DNA of 64,000 nucleotides from Microvirga sp. BSC39 (GCF_000739015.1 NZ_JPUG01000025.1:1-64000); one strand, 5' to 3'. Shown: positions 44,864 through 53,527, numbered from the stretch's first letter. The notes: generated by a model not told the origin, from the letters alone. A program made the numbers and translations.

Positions 44864-45400
44864 ATGCCACGTCTGTTCACCGGCATCGAGATCCCGGCCG
44901 AGATCGCCCTGGCGCTGTCGGGCTTTCGCGGTGGGCTTCCCGGCGCACGCTGGGTCGAGCCCGAGAACTACCACATCACCCTGCGCTTCATCGGCGACAT
45001 CGACGAGCGCATGGCCGATGATGTGACTTCGATCCTCGGCGAGAGGCGCCAGCGCGCTCCGCTCACCCTCACCATCGATGGGCTCGACAGCTTCGGCGGC
45101 TCGAAGCCGCGCGCGGTCTTCGCCCGAACGTCCGGGAGCGGGGAGCTGAACGAGCTGCATGCGGAGCAGGAGCGTTTCCTGCGCCAGGTCGGTCTTGAAC
45201 CTGAGGCGCGCAAGTTCACGCCGCACATTACCCTGGCGCGCCTAAAGCAGGCCTCCCCTGTCGACGTGGCGCATTACATTGCGACCCACGGCCACTTTCC
45301 GAAGCTCACCTTCACGGCGCACCGGTTCGTGCTCTATTCGTCACGGGCCTCCGTGGGCGGCGGACCTTATGTGATCGAGGCAGCCTACCCCTTGAGCTAG
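44864..45400 (+). CDS. thpR: RNA 2',3'-cyclic phosphodiesterase (LigT/ThpR family)
   Basis: 178 residues from the ATG at 44864 (MPRLFTGIEIPAEI). The two HxT motifs of the 2H phosphoesterase superfamily are HITL at residues 37-40 and HITL at residues 121-124. Members hydrolyse 2',3'-cyclic phosphates on RNA and can reversibly ligate tRNA halves in vitro. Length is normal; the neighbouring histidine phosphatase gene follows after 38 bases and could be co-transcribed. Confidence 0.94.
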   Translation: MPRLFTGIEIPAEIALALSGFRGGLPGARWVEPENYHITLRFIGDIDERMADDVTSILGERRQRAPLTLTIDGLDSFGGSKPRAVFARTSGSGELNELHAEQERFLRQVGLEPEARKFTPHITLARLKQASPVDVAHYIATHGHFPKLTFTAHRFVLYSSRASVGGGPYVIEAAYPLS

Positions 45401-45438
45401 GCTCGACGCGCCCAGGCGGGACTGTTACAGCCACGGTT

Positions 45439-46029
45439 ATGGCTTCGCTCATCTTTCTCACCCATCCCGAAGTGGTCATCGACCCCGGCCAGCCGATCAC
45501 CGAATGGCCGCTCAATTCCACCGGGCGTGCCCGCATGGAGCGGTTCGTGGATCTGCTCGCGGGCCGCACCATCACGGCCGTTCATGCGAGCAACGAGCGG
45601 AAAGCGCGGGATGGCGCCGCCATCGTGGCGGAGCGGATCGGTCTGCCTTACGCGACGCATGAGGATCTTGGCGAGAACGACCGCTCGTCCACGGGCTTCA
45701 TCGCCCCGCCGGAATTCTGGGAGGTGGTGCGCGCATTCTTCAGTCGCCCGTACGAAAGCATCCGCGGCTGGGAGCGCGCCATCGACGCGCAGACGCGCAT
45801 CGTGAAGGCAGTGAGCCGCATCCTGCGCGAAGACCAGACCTCCGGCGATATCGTTGTCGTGTCCCATGGCGCCGTCGGCTGCCTGCTCACGGCTCATCTT
45901 CAGACCGTGGAGATCGGGCAGGAGAGCCGCCCGCAGCATCCCGGCGGCGGCTGCTTCATCGTCATCGACCGTGACACGTTCACGCTGACGCAGAACTGGC
46001 GCGCCATCGAGGATGGCTTTGAGGCTTGA
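45439..46029 (+). CDS. Histidine phosphatase family protein with variant N-terminal motif
   Basis: 196 residues. Fold signatures are a first strand with FLTHPEV in place of the usual RHG (so the nucleophile histidine is kept but the flanking Arg and Gly are not), HASNERKARDGAAIVAERI for the second arginine-containing motif, an acidic DLGENDRSS and the second histidine in VVVSHGAVGCLL. The missing first arginine would weaken phosphate binding, so activity or substrate may differ from ordinary phosphoglycerate-mutase-like enzymes. Confidence 0.8.
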   Translation: MASLIFLTHPEVVIDPGQPITEWPLNSTGRARMERFVDLLAGRTITAVHASNERKARDGAAIVAERIGLPYATHEDLGENDRSSTGFIAPPEFWEVVRAFFSRPYESIRGWERAIDAQTRIVKAVSRILREDQTSGDIVVVSHGAVGCLLTAHLQTVEIGQESRPQHPGGGCFIVIDRDTFTLTQNWRAIEDGFEA

Positions 46030-46048
46030 ATAAGGATCGAAGCCTCCG

Positions 46049-46148
46049 GTGTCATCCCCGGCGCACGCAGTGCGGGAAGGGGATCCATGGCGCTGAGGGT
46101 GTAGGTGGATTCCCTTCCTCTCCGCTGCGCGTCCTCCCGGGAATGACA
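46049..46148. repeat. Intergenic palindromic repeat
   Basis: The 100-base element starts GTGTCATCCCCGGCGCACG and ends CTCCCGGGAATGACA, with GGGAAGGGGATCC and GGATTCCCTTCC pairing inside. Same family as 12510 and 25971. Confidence 0.7.
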
Positions 46149-46223
46149 GTGGCGCGTTTCGCTTGCATCCTGTCAGCCTTGCGAATAGCCCCTCCTCACG
46201 ACACGCAGGGCTGAACCAATCCC

Positions 46224-47240
46224 ATGATCCAAAACCGCATCGTGCAGCTGGCACCGGGCATTGCCCTTTGCGCAGGCGTTGCGCTCGCCGCCATGGGACT
46301 TCAGCGGATCGAGGAGCACTGGACCGGCCGGGTCTGGCTCGAGGCCATCGTCATCGCGATCCTGCTCGGCACCCTTCTGCGCACGCTTTGGACACCTGAT
46401 CGGCGCTGGTCTCCCGGCATCGGATTTTCCGCCAAGACCTTGCTCGAGATCGCCGTGATGCTGCTCGGCGCCTCGATCAGCTTCCAGGCGGTGCTGGATG
46501 CGGGCCTCGGGCTCATCCTCGGCATCGCCATTGTGGTGGCCCTGGCTCTCGGCGCAAGCTACGCGCTCGGGCGGGAGCTCGGCCTGCCGAAGCGCATGGC
46601 GGTGCTGGTTGCCTGCGGCAACGCGATCTGCGGCAACTCGGCGATTGCGGCGGTTGCGCCGGTGATCGGCGCGAAGCCCGCGGACGTGGCCTCGGCCATC
46701 GCCTTCACGGCGATTCTCGGCGTGATCGTGGTGCTCGCCCTGCCCGGGCTGGTGCCGCTCGTCGGCCTGTCGATGACGCAATACGGGGTGCTCGCGGGCC
46801 TCACCGTCTATGCGGTGCCGCAGGTGCTGGCCGCTACCATACCGGTCGGCCTCGTGAGCACGCAGATCGGCACCCTCGTGAAGCTCGTGCGCGTGCTGAT
46901 GCTGGGTCCGGTGGTGATCGGGCTGTCGGTCATGGCAGGCCGACGGACGGAGGGTGTGAAACCGAGCCTCGCCTTCAGCCGGCTCGTGCCCTGGTTCATC
47001 ATCGGCTTCCTGGGACTTGCGCTGCTGCGCTCGCTCGGCGCCATTCCCGAAGCGCTCCTGCAGATCGTGATGCCCGCCGCGACGCTCCTCACCGTGATCT
47101 CGATGGCGGCACTGGGGCTCGGCGTGGACCTCAAGGTGCTGGCTAAGGTCGGCGGGCGGGTGACGCTCGCCGTGACGCTCTCGCTCCTGGTGCTGATCGC
47201 GATCAGCCTGGGGCTCATCCGGCTGCTCGGGATTGCCTGA
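46224..47240 (+). CDS. YeiH/UPF0324 family putative sulfate exporter
   Basis: 338 residues with about ten to eleven membrane segments. Family features include GFSAKTLLEIAVMLLGASISF, VACGNAICGNSAIAAVAPVIGA (the conserved CGNAICGNSAI stretch) and the glycine-rich last span MAALGLGVDLKVL. Members are predicted exporters; sulfate or sulfite and taurine-sulfur roles have been proposed. No LysR partner is next to it. Confidence 0.9.
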   Translation: MIQNRIVQLAPGIALCAGVALAAMGLQRIEEHWTGRVWLEAIVIAILLGTLLRTLWTPDRRWSPGIGFSAKTLLEIAVMLLGASISFQAVLDAGLGLILGIAIVVALALGASYALGRELGLPKRMAVLVACGNAICGNSAIAAVAPVIGAKPADVASAIAFTAILGVIVVLALPGLVPLVGLSMTQYGVLAGLTVYAVPQVLAATIPVGLVSTQIGTLVKLVRVLMLGPVVIGLSVMAGRRTEGVKPSLAFSRLVPWFIIGFLGLALLRSLGAIPEALLQIVMPAATLLTVISMAALGLGVDLKVLAKVGGRVTLAVTLSLLVLIAISLGLIRLLGIA

Positions 47241-47274
47241 TCCCCTTGAAACCGCGTGCTGCGGCGTCATCACT

Positions 47275-47290
47275 AGAGGACATGTCCTCT
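47275..47290. promoter_or_regulatory. Perfect 16-base palindrome before the pterin dehydratase gene
   Basis: AGAGGACATGTCCTCT lies 17 bases before the ATG at 47308, overlapping the leader region. It is a candidate operator or mRNA hairpin; the likely ribosome site GAGGTGAAG follows directly. Confidence 0.45.
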
Positions 47291-47307
47291 TGAGGTGAAG
47301 CCCGCTC

Positions 47308-47610
47308 ATGCCCCGATTGTCCGACTCCGAGCGCCAGGAACTGCTGCCCGCCCTTGACGGCTGGGCGATGGTCGAAGGGCGCGATGCGATCACCAAGCGC
47401 TTCGTCTTCGACGATTTCAGCCAGGCCTTCGGCTGGATGACCCGCGTGGCGCTTGCGGCCGAGGCGATGAACCACCACCCCGAATGGTCCAACACCTACA
47501 ACCGGGTCGAGGTTACTCTCGCGACCCATGATGCCAAGGGCCTCACCCGCCGCGACGTCGAACTGGCGCAGCGCATGGACCAGATGGCCGCCGGCCTGAC
47601 GAAGAGGTAG
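47308..47610 (+). CDS. phhB: 4a-hydroxytetrahydrobiopterin dehydratase (pterin carbinolamine dehydratase)
   Basis: 100 residues, the usual size. The PCD signature is complete: [34 protein letters not shown] with two catalytic histidines and the later [21 protein letters not shown]. It regenerates tetrahydrobiopterin for aromatic amino acid hydroxylases, or acts in molybdopterin metabolism where none is encoded. The GFA-family gene starts 4 bases after its stop. Confidence 0.95.
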   Translation: MPRLSDSERQELLPALDGWAMVEGRDAITKRFVFDDFSQAFGWMTRVALAAEAMNHHPEWSNTYNRVEVTLATHDAKGLTRRDVELAQRMDQMAAGLTKR

Positions 47611-47613
47611 GCC

Positions 47614-48018
47614 ATGGTCGAACCCCGCATCCTCACGGGCGGCTGCGCCTGCGGCCAGCTGACGTTCAAGACCGCAGGCGAGCCGAAGCGCGTCGGCCTG
47701 TGCCATTGCATGACCTGCCGCAAGATCAGCGGCGCGCCTTTCAATGCCTTCGTGATCTACCCTGTCGATCAGGTGACGATCACGGGACAGATCCGGACCT
47801 GGTCCGCCACGCCGGAATCCGAGCGCTGCTTCTGTCCCGTCTGCGGCTCGCAGGTGTTCGACAGGGACGCCGGCGACGAGATCGAGATCAAGCTCGGCGC
47901 CTTCGACGAGCCCAACCTGTTCACACCCACCTACGAGGCTTGGACGAAGCGTCGCGAAGCCTGGCTCCGCACCGAGGATCTCAGGAGCTTTCCCGAATAT
48001 CGGGGAGATGTGTCTTAA
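47614..48018 (+). CDS. GFA family protein (zinc-binding, Mss4-like fold)
   Basis: 134 residues. Cysteine motifs are GGCACGQL, GLCHCMTCRK and CFCPVCGSQVF, the seven-cysteine pattern of the glutathione-dependent formaldehyde-activating (GFA) family. The substrate of most members is unknown and activity of the type protein is disputed. Only 3 bases separate it from the dehydratase gene, so they are one transcript. Confidence 0.9.
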   Translation: MVEPRILTGGCACGQLTFKTAGEPKRVGLCHCMTCRKISGAPFNAFVIYPVDQVTITGQIRTWSATPESERCFCPVCGSQVFDRDAGDEIEIKLGAFDEPNLFTPTYEAWTKRREAWLRTEDLRSFPEYRGDVS

Positions 48019-48193
48019 AGGCCAGTGTCGGCTTTGGCCTAAACCCTCCATAGGAAGAGTATTTCACGTGATCACATGAATATCTTGATATAAACCCCTC
48101 TAATTGGAGAGTTCTGTCTAAGATTTTATTCTAAATTTCACATCTTCAAGAAGTATAATTCTTATGTGAACTGATTTTCTTGCCGGAGACAGC

Positions 48194-48246
48194 TTGACTA
48201 AATTGCTCATCGAATGTGTATCGTAACTTTATTGCATGCTATGCAA
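48194..48246 (+). promoter_or_regulatory. Promoter-like sequence and palindrome before the RTX gene
   Basis: TTGACT (48194-48199), 17 bases, TGTATC (48217-48222). Downstream, a perfect palindrome TTGCAT-GCT-ATGCAA (48232-48246) sits where an operator could lie. The region 48050-48250 is far more AT-rich than the genes around it. Confidence 0.45.
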
Positions 48247-48272
48247 TTTTTCAAACCTTAGTGAGCAGACCT

Positions 48273-49196
48273 ATGGCAAAGTTGAACCAGAGACTACCCA
48301 AGACAAAGCCGACCCAAACGCCGCCGGAACCCGAGAAGTTCAGCATCGTGGTGGATGGCACCGACGGAAAGGACGTTCTGTTTGCAACCCGTGGCCATGA
48401 CACGATCAATGGCGGCGCAGACAACGACCTTCTGTTCGGTCTCGGCAGCCGCGGCGGAGCAGACGGCCACGACAAGCTCTACGGCGGGGCTGGCGATGAC
48501 ACTCTCGTCGGCGGCCCGGGCAATGACCTCCTCGATGGCGGTGAGGGCGTTGACACTGCCGTTCTTTCCACGGACGTCGTCATGTGGATGCCCAAGGTGG
48601 GCGCCCGCGTGGATCTTGCCCTTTCCGGCGCTCAGAATACGCGTGTCGGGACGAAGACCTTCGTCTCGGTCGAGAACCTGATCGGCACCCTCAAGGCTGA
48701 TGCCCTCAAAGGCAACGATGCCGACAACAGCTTTTTTGGTGACTCGGGCAACGATGTCCTCTGGGGCCGGGCTGGCAACGACGTGCTGGATGGCGGCATC
48801 GGCAACGACCGTCTCAACGGCGGCGACGGCGACGATATTCTGATCGGTGGCCTCGGTCAGGACCGGCTGACCGGCGGCAGCGGCAGCGACACCTTCTCGT
48901 TCATCCTTAAGGCGATGAAGGGCGGAAACGTCGATGTCGTCACCGACTTCAAGACAGGGGAGGACAAGATCAAGCTATCGGGTCCCAACCTCAGCGGCTC
49001 CAAGGAAGGCGGGTTCCTGGCCGAGAAGGCTTTTCATGTCGGGGCGCAAGCCCATGATGCGAATACGCGCATCTTCTACAACGAAGACAACGGAAAGCTC
49101 TACTTCGATGCAGATGGCACGGGCGCCCAGGCCGCCGTCCAGATCGCGAAGCTCAGCAAGAGCCTCGTTCTGACCCACACCGACTTCGTGCTCTGA
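48273..49196 (+). CDS. RTX (haemolysin-type) calcium-binding protein
   Basis: 307 residues from the ATG at 48273 (MAKLNQRL); a GTG at 48216 lies in the promoter and is rejected. The body is made of GGxGxDxLx nonapeptide repeats in two blocks (about residues 50-90, e.g. LYGGAGDDTLVGGPGNDLLDGG, and 165-215, e.g. LDGGIGNDRLNGGDGDDIL), which fold into calcium-binding beta rolls. The C-terminal 80 residues resemble the end domain of type I secreted proteins (DVVTDFKTGEDKIKLSG). There is no N-terminal signal peptide. No type I secretion genes lie nearby. Confidence 0.88.
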   Translation: MAKLNQRLPKTKPTQTPPEPEKFSIVVDGTDGKDVLFATRGHDTINGGADNDLLFGLGSRGGADGHDKLYGGAGDDTLVGGPGNDLLDGGEGVDTAVLSTDVVMWMPKVGARVDLALSGAQNTRVGTKTFVSVENLIGTLKADALKGNDADNSFFGDSGNDVLWGRAGNDVLDGGIGNDRLNGGDGDDILIGGLGQDRLTGGSGSDTFSFILKAMKGGNVDVVTDFKTGEDKIKLSGPNLSGSKEGGFLAEKAFHVGAQAHDANTRIFYNEDNGKLYFDADGTGAQAAVQIAKLSKSLVLTHTDFVL

Positions 49197-49214
49197 CAAG
49201 CACCATCCAAGAAA

Positions 49215-49242
49215 GCAGGCTATCGCCACGGCGACAGCCTGC
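49215..49242 (-). terminator. Intrinsic terminator of the SDR gene
   Basis: GCAGGCT/AGCCTGC with an inner TCGCC/GGCGA stem and 2-base loop; followed on the minus strand by TTTCTTGG. It lies between the convergent RTX and SDR genes. Confidence 0.65.
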
Positions 49243-49256
49243 ACGTGTATTCGAAT

Positions 49257-50042
49257 TTATTTGGGCTGCATGCGCAGGGCGCCGTCGAGGCGGATGCCCT
49301 CGCCGTTGAGCATGTCGTTCTCGATGATGGCCTTGACCAAGTTGGCGTATTCCTCGGGCCGCCCGAGACGCGAGGGGAACGGCACGTTGGCTTCCAGCGC
49401 CTTGCGGTAATCCTCCGCAATGCCCTCGAAGAGCGGCGTGTGGAACAGGCCCGGCATGATGGTCATGACCCGGATACCGAAGCCGGAGAGATCGCGGGCG
49501 ACGGGAAGCGTCAGGCCGAGCACGCCGCCCTTGGAGGCGGAATAGGCCGCCTGGCCGATCTGCCCGTCCTGCGCGGCCACGGACGAGGTGTTGACGATGA
49601 CGCCGCGTCCGCCGTCGGGCGTCACCGGATCGAGACCCGCCATGGCGGCGGCACATTTCGAGATCATCGCGTAGGTGCCGATGAGGTTGATCTCCACCGC
49701 CCGGCGGAAGCTCGCCAGATCGTGGGGGATCAGCTCGCCGGTGTCGCGCTTCTTCGACACCGTGCGCTTGCCCGGCGCGATGCCGGCGCAGTTCACCAGA
49801 ATGCGCTCGATGCCGTTCGCCGCACGGGCCGCGGCCAGCGCCGAATCGATGGAGGCCTCATCCGTCACGTCGGCCCGGCAGAAGACTGCGCCGATGTCCC
49901 GAGCAACCTCGCCGCCGCGCTCGGCGTTCATATCGAGAATGGCCACCTTCGCGCCACTAGCCGCGAGCATGCGGGCCGTGGCCTCGCCGAGGCCCGAAGC
50001 GCCCCCGGTGACGACGGCTGCCATCAATTTGTCGAGCTTCAT
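49257..50042 (-). CDS. SDR family oxidoreductase (3-hydroxyacyl-CoA dehydrogenase-like)
   Basis: 261 residues from the ATG at 50042 (MKLDKLMAAVVTGGASGLG). The cofactor motif TGGASGLG, NCAGIAP, the catalytic serine region NTSSVAAQDG and the YSASKGG motif are present. Asp after the second strand (ILDMNAERG) indicates NAD preference. Similarity in layout to type II 3-hydroxyacyl-CoA dehydrogenase (HSD17B10) is high, suggesting a role in fatty-acid or branched-chain catabolism. Ends in a terminator. Confidence 0.92.
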   Translation of the reverse strand: MKLDKLMAAVVTGGASGLGEATARMLAASGAKVAILDMNAERGGEVARDIGAVFCRADVTDEASIDSALAAARAANGIERILVNCAGIAPGKRTVSKKRDTGELIPHDLASFRRAVEINLIGTYAMISKCAAAMAGLDPVTPDGGRGVIVNTSSVAAQDGQIGQAAYSASKGGVLGLTLPVARDLSGFGIRVMTIMPGLFHTPLFEGIAEDYRKALEANVPFPSRLGRPEEYANLVKAIIENDMLNGEGIRLDGALRMQPK

Positions 50043-50104
50043 CGCTTTTCTCCCTGTGCTGGGACACCTCTTACGGTATCTTCGACACAACGGGAACGCA
50101 GACC

Positions 50105-50503
50105 ATGGAAGGAACAGACCGGATGAGCGAACCCTTCATGAAGCGTTTCACCAAGGCCGAGATGGAGGCCATGCGCGAGGCGACCCGCGACGAGGAGGGC
50201 TTCAAGCGCCGCTTCTGGGAGAAGTTCAAGCGCGTGGCCGGCAAGATCCCCTTCGCGGAGGATCTCGTGGCGGCCTATTTCTGCGCCACCGACCCCTCTA
50301 CCCCGAGCCGCGTGAAGCTGATTCTCATCGGAGCCATCGCGTACTTCGTGTTCCCCACCGATGCGATTGCCGACATCCTGCCCCTGATCGGCTTTGCCGA
50401 CGATGCGGCGGTGCTGGCGGCGGCCATCACCCAGGTGGCAGGGTCCATCACGGAAGAGCACAAAGAAAGGGCCAGAAAGACCCTGGCCGACTCTTCAAGT
50501 TAA
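50105..50503 (+). CDS. YkvA/DUF1232 family small membrane protein
   Basis: 132 residues; the ATG at 50123 is an alternative start. The DUF1232 motif is IAYFVFPTDAIADILPLIGFADD within a hydrophobic hairpin (about residues 70-105), preceded by a charged helix. Function of the family is unknown. A terminator lies 150 bases downstream at the end of an AT-rich segment. Confidence 0.88.
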   Translation: MEGTDRMSEPFMKRFTKAEMEAMREATRDEEGFKRRFWEKFKRVAGKIPFAEDLVAAYFCATDPSTPSRVKLILIGAIAYFVFPTDAIADILPLIGFADDAAVLAAAITQVAGSITEEHKERARKTLADSSS

Positions 50504-50680
50504 GCTTGAAAACTTTGCGGCAGGTTCACAGAAGAAAAGAATATATACTTATTGCAATGTTATTTCTTATCGATATAAGTGATTCCGTTAGCATCAAAGT
50601 GATTTCAACTCCTCCGCAAATTTCAAAAACGACAAGCTTTGAAGGATACTAAACGGGTCGCTCAGGCGGCCCTTTTTATT
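50504..50680 (+). other. AT-rich segment ending in a terminator; possible small RNA or long 3' UTR
   Basis: The 177 bases after the DUF1232 stop hold no gene and are unusually AT-rich (e.g. around 50535-50590). They include AACTCCTCCGC (50608-50618), complementary to a ribosome binding site, and end at a terminator at 50655-50680. Either the DUF1232 mRNA has a long 3' UTR or a separate small RNA begins inside. Confidence 0.4.
50655..50680 (+). terminator. Intrinsic terminator, plus strand
   Basis: GGGTCGC and GCGGCCC pair (one G-U) around TCAG, followed by TTTTTATT. Confidence 0.75.
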
Positions 50681-50797
50681 GGGCTGCGGTTCAGCCTGAA
50701 CCGGCATTCTTGAAGCAACCGCCACGTTTCGACGCATCGCCAATGGCCCGGCGTCGCCTTAACGGGGATGGTGAAAAGTTCTTAACCATCCGGCTTT

Positions 50798-51520
50798 ATG
50801 GTCCGCCCCATGACTCCTGCATCTTTCCAGCGCGGCATCGCCGCGGGCATCCTTTCCGCCCTTGTCGTCATCGGAACCGGACCTGCAGCCCTGGCTCAGG
50901 CCCAGCGTTCGACGCAGCCCTCAACCCGCCCGGCCCCGGCCAAGCCTGCGGCCAAACCCGCCGCGAAACCGGCAGCTCAGCCTGCCCCGTCGGCCAAAAC
51001 CTCGCCAGCCAAGCCAGCCGCAGCTGCGGCCGGAGCGGCGGCGGCCAGCACGGCCAAGCCGGCCCGGGCTGCAAGCCCCGGCGGCTCGCTCGTGACGTCC
51101 TATGGCGACTGGGAGGTCTACATGGCCCAGAGCGGTCGCTCGAAGATCTGCTACGCGCTCAGCCGGCCGAAGGACTGGACGCCCAAGACGGTCAGCCGCG
51201 ACCCGGCCTATCTCTTCGTCTCCTTCCGCCCGGCGGAGAACGTGAGGAACGAGGTGGCGTTCGAGTTCGGCTTCACGGCCAAGGAGAACGGTCCCGCCGA
51301 GGTTTCCGTAGGCAACACGTCCTATGCCTTGGTGGCCAAGGCCACCAATGCCTGGCTGAAGAACCCGGCCGAGGAAGGCCAGGCCATCGCCACCATGGCG
51401 AGGAGCGGCACCATGACGGTGAAGACGCAGTCCGCCCGTGGCTCCAGCCTGACCGATCGTTATTCCCTCAATGGCTTCAACAAGGCCCTGGAGCACGCCC
51501 GCAAGGAATGCGCGTCCTAA
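50798..51520 (+). CDS. Invasion-associated locus B (IalB) family protein
   Basis: 240 residues (ATG at 50798; an ATG 12 bases later is possible). A signal peptide ends near GPAALAQAQ, followed by an Ala/Pro/Lys-rich low-complexity linker (PAAKPAAK-type repeats, about residues 45-95) and the IalB domain: SYGDWEVYMAQSGRSKICYALSRP, AYLFVSFRP and a conserved cysteine near the end (KECAS). In Bartonella IalB contributes to erythrocyte invasion; in free-living Rhizobiales the family is widespread and its role unknown. It ends in a strong terminator. Confidence 0.9.
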   Translation: MVRPMTPASFQRGIAAGILSALVVIGTGPAALAQAQRSTQPSTRPAPAKPAAKPAAKPAAQPAPSAKTSPAKPAAAAAGAAAASTAKPARAASPGGSLVTSYGDWEVYMAQSGRSKICYALSRPKDWTPKTVSRDPAYLFVSFRPAENVRNEVAFEFGFTAKENGPAEVSVGNTSYALVAKATNAWLKNPAEEGQAIATMARSGTMTVKTQSARGSSLTDRYSLNGFNKALEHARKECAS

Positions 51521-51563
51521 AGCCTGCCGCACGGTTGAAAACCAGTCTACCAATAAGCATCTT

Positions 51564-51590
51564 CCGGGCCTCAGGCCCGGATTTTGCGTT
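51564..51590 (+). terminator. Intrinsic terminator after ialB-like gene
   Basis: CCGGGCC/GGCCCGG with a TCA loop, followed by ATTTTGCGTT. Confidence 0.75.
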
Positions 51591-51661
51591 TGACGCTCAC
51601 TTTTCCGGCGCAATCGTGTTATAAGACCGCCGAATTCCCAACAACGAAGGCATGATCTCCC

Positions 51662-52975
51662 ATGGCGACGGTGCTCGACATCGCCAAGCGCAACCCCAAT
51701 GCGGCTCCTGTTGCCGTCAGCGATGCCGCGCGCGCGGCCGGGTTCATCGAAAAGACCGCGGAGCTGACCGTCGCGGCGGGAGCTGCCCCCGGTGGGGCCT
51801 CGCTCGTCGGCCTCACCCGCGACCAGCTGAAGGACTCGCTTGCTGCTATCGGCGTGCCGGAGCGCGAGTTCAAGATGCGCGTGGCCCAGCTCTGGCACTG
51901 GATCTATTTCCGGGGCGCCCGGGACTTCGCCGAGATGACCAACATGGGCAAGGAGCTGCGCGCCAAGCTGGCGGCGGCTTATACCCTTGCCCGTCCGCAG
52001 GTGGTCTCCGAGCAGGTGTCGAAGGACGGCACCCGCAAGTGGCTGATCCGCATGGCCTCCACCGGCCCCCTCGACAAGGGCGCGGAGATCGAGTGCGTCT
52101 ATATTCCGGAAGTTGATCGCGGCACGCTCTGCGTGTCGAGCCAGGTCGGCTGCACGCTCACCTGCTCGTTCTGCCACACGGGCACCCAGCGCCTCGTGCG
52201 CAACCTGACCTCGGCCGAAATCGTGGCGCAGCTGATCGTCGCCCGCGACGCCATCGGCGACTGGCCCGGCGCCACCCCGCCGGAAGGGGCCTTCGTGCCG
52301 AGTGATGGCGGGCGTTTCGTGTCCAACATCGTGTTCATGGGCATGGGTGAGCCGCTCTACAACACCGACAACGTGGTGGCCGCCATCGACGTGATGTCGG
52401 ACGGCGAGGGCCTGACCCTGTCGCGCCGGCGCATCACGGTCTCCACCTCCGGCGTGGTGCCGCAGATGGAGCGCCTGGGTGCGGAAGCGAACACCATGCT
52501 GGCGATCTCGCTCCACGCGGTGCGCGACGAGCTGCGCGACGAGCTGGTGCCGATCAACCGCAAATACGACATCAAGCAGCTGCTCGACGCCTGCCGGGCC
52601 TATCCCGGCCTGTCGAATGCGCGCCGCATCACCTTCGAGTACGTGATGCTCAAAGGCGTGAACGACTCGGACTCTGACGCCCGCAAGCTCGTCCAGCTGC
52701 TCAAGGGCATTCCGGCGAAGATCAACCTGATCCCGTTCAACCCCTGGCCGGGCTCGAAATACGAGTGCTCGGACTGGGAGCGGATCGAGCGCTTCTCCGA
52801 GATCGTCTACCGCGCCGGCTACGCCTCGCCCGTGCGCACCCCGCGCGGCCGGGACATCCTGGCCGCCTGCGGCCAGCTGAAGAGCGAGACCGAAAAGCTG
52901 CGCGCCCGCGCCCGCATGATGGCCGAGCAGGGCATCGGGGCCGAAGGCGTTTATGCGGTGGGGAACGGGGAGTAG
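51662..52975 (+). CDS. rlmN: 23S rRNA (adenine2503-C2) / tRNA (A37-C2) methyltransferase, radical SAM
   Basis: 437 residues, about 50 longer than E. coli RlmN at the N-terminus. The radical-SAM CxxxCxxC motif is CTLTCSFC within [15 protein letters not shown]. The C-terminal cysteine that is methylated during catalysis is in DILAACGQL, and [12 protein letters not shown] is the SAM-binding segment. RlmN makes m2A2503 in 23S rRNA. Transcribed alone after the ialB terminator. Confidence 0.97.
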   Translation: MATVLDIAKRNPNAAPVAVSDAARAAGFIEKTAELTVAAGAAPGGASLVGLTRDQLKDSLAAIGVPEREFKMRVAQLWHWIYFRGARDFAEMTNMGKELRAKLAAAYTLARPQVVSEQVSKDGTRKWLIRMASTGPLDKGAEIECVYIPEVDRGTLCVSSQVGCTLTCSFCHTGTQRLVRNLTSAEIVAQLIVARDAIGDWPGATPPEGAFVPSDGGRFVSNIVFMGMGEPLYNTDNVVAAIDVMSDGEGLTLSRRRITVSTSGVVPQMERLGAEANTMLAISLHAVRDELRDELVPINRKYDIKQLLDACRAYPGLSNARRITFEYVMLKGVNDSDSDARKLVQLLKGIPAKINLIPFNPWPGSKYECSDWERIERFSEIVYRAGYASPVRTPRGRDILAACGQLKSETEKLRARARMMAEQGIGAEGVYAVGNGE

Positions 52976-52992
52976 AACTCCCAGTCATTGGG

Positions 52993-53019
52993 GCACCGTG
53001 CCCAGGATCGGCACGGTGC
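52993..53019 (+). terminator. Strong hairpin after rlmN
   Basis: GCACCGTGCC (52993-53002) and GGCACGGTGC (53010-53019) pair perfectly around 7 bases, 18 bases after the rlmN stop. No strong T-run follows (TGGGCATCCTT), so termination is plausible but not certain. Confidence 0.5.
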
Positions 53020-53086
53020 TGGGCATCCTTGCAATAGGCACGAGATATCGTACCATCAGGGCAGTCTGTCACACCCTCAGGTAACG

Positions 53087-53527
53087 ATGAAGCGCCACAT
53101 TTGGGGCATCATAGCTGCGACTGCGGCTGCCCCCTATATCGCCGGGCTGCTGATAGGGCTTTACGTCGAGTTGGTTGATATGGTGAGGCATGGAGAGCCT
53201 CTGGAGCTTCCATCTCTGCTGAAATTTCTCCCTATCAGCACCGTTGTGCTCACCGTTGCAGGGATTCCGATCCTCATCCTTTCAGCGCTCTGCGCCGCCC
53301 TGCTGAATGCCGCTGAGTGGCGCACGAGACGGGCTTCGATCATGGCCGGGTCTCTGACGGGTTTATGTTTCATCGCCCTCCTGACCTCATCGCCTGCCAA
53401 CTTCGGCGACGAATGGCTGTATGCCTTGGCGATAGGGGCCCCTACCGGCGCCATCTGCGGCTGGATCTACTGGCGCATCGCCATCAGGCAGACGCCTGAG
53501 AAAGCCCATGCTATAGACCCGGCATGA
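53087..53527 (+). CDS. Small integral membrane protein, unknown function
   Basis: 146 residues from the ATG at 53087 (MKRHIWGIIAATAAAPYIAG). Four hydrophobic segments are seen (about residues 5-27, 48-70, 86-102, 113-132), the last ending APTGAICGWIYWRIA. No domain is recognised. The next membrane-protein gene starts inside its stop codon (ATGA), and its last segment resembles that of its neighbour, so the two may be distant paralogues. Confidence 0.6.
   Translation: MKRHIWGIIAATAAAPYIAGLLIGLYVELVDMVRHGEPLELPSLLKFLPISTVVLTVAGIPILILSALCAALLNAAEWRTRRASIMAGSLTGLCFIALLTSSPANFGDEWLYALAIGAPTGAICGWIYWRIAIRQTPEKAHAIDPA

Noticed and set aside
45312..45575. Minus-strand frame spanning the ThpR-histidine phosphatase junction
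   Set aside because: It is antisense to the ends of two recognised genes and has Arg/Ser/Pro shadow composition.
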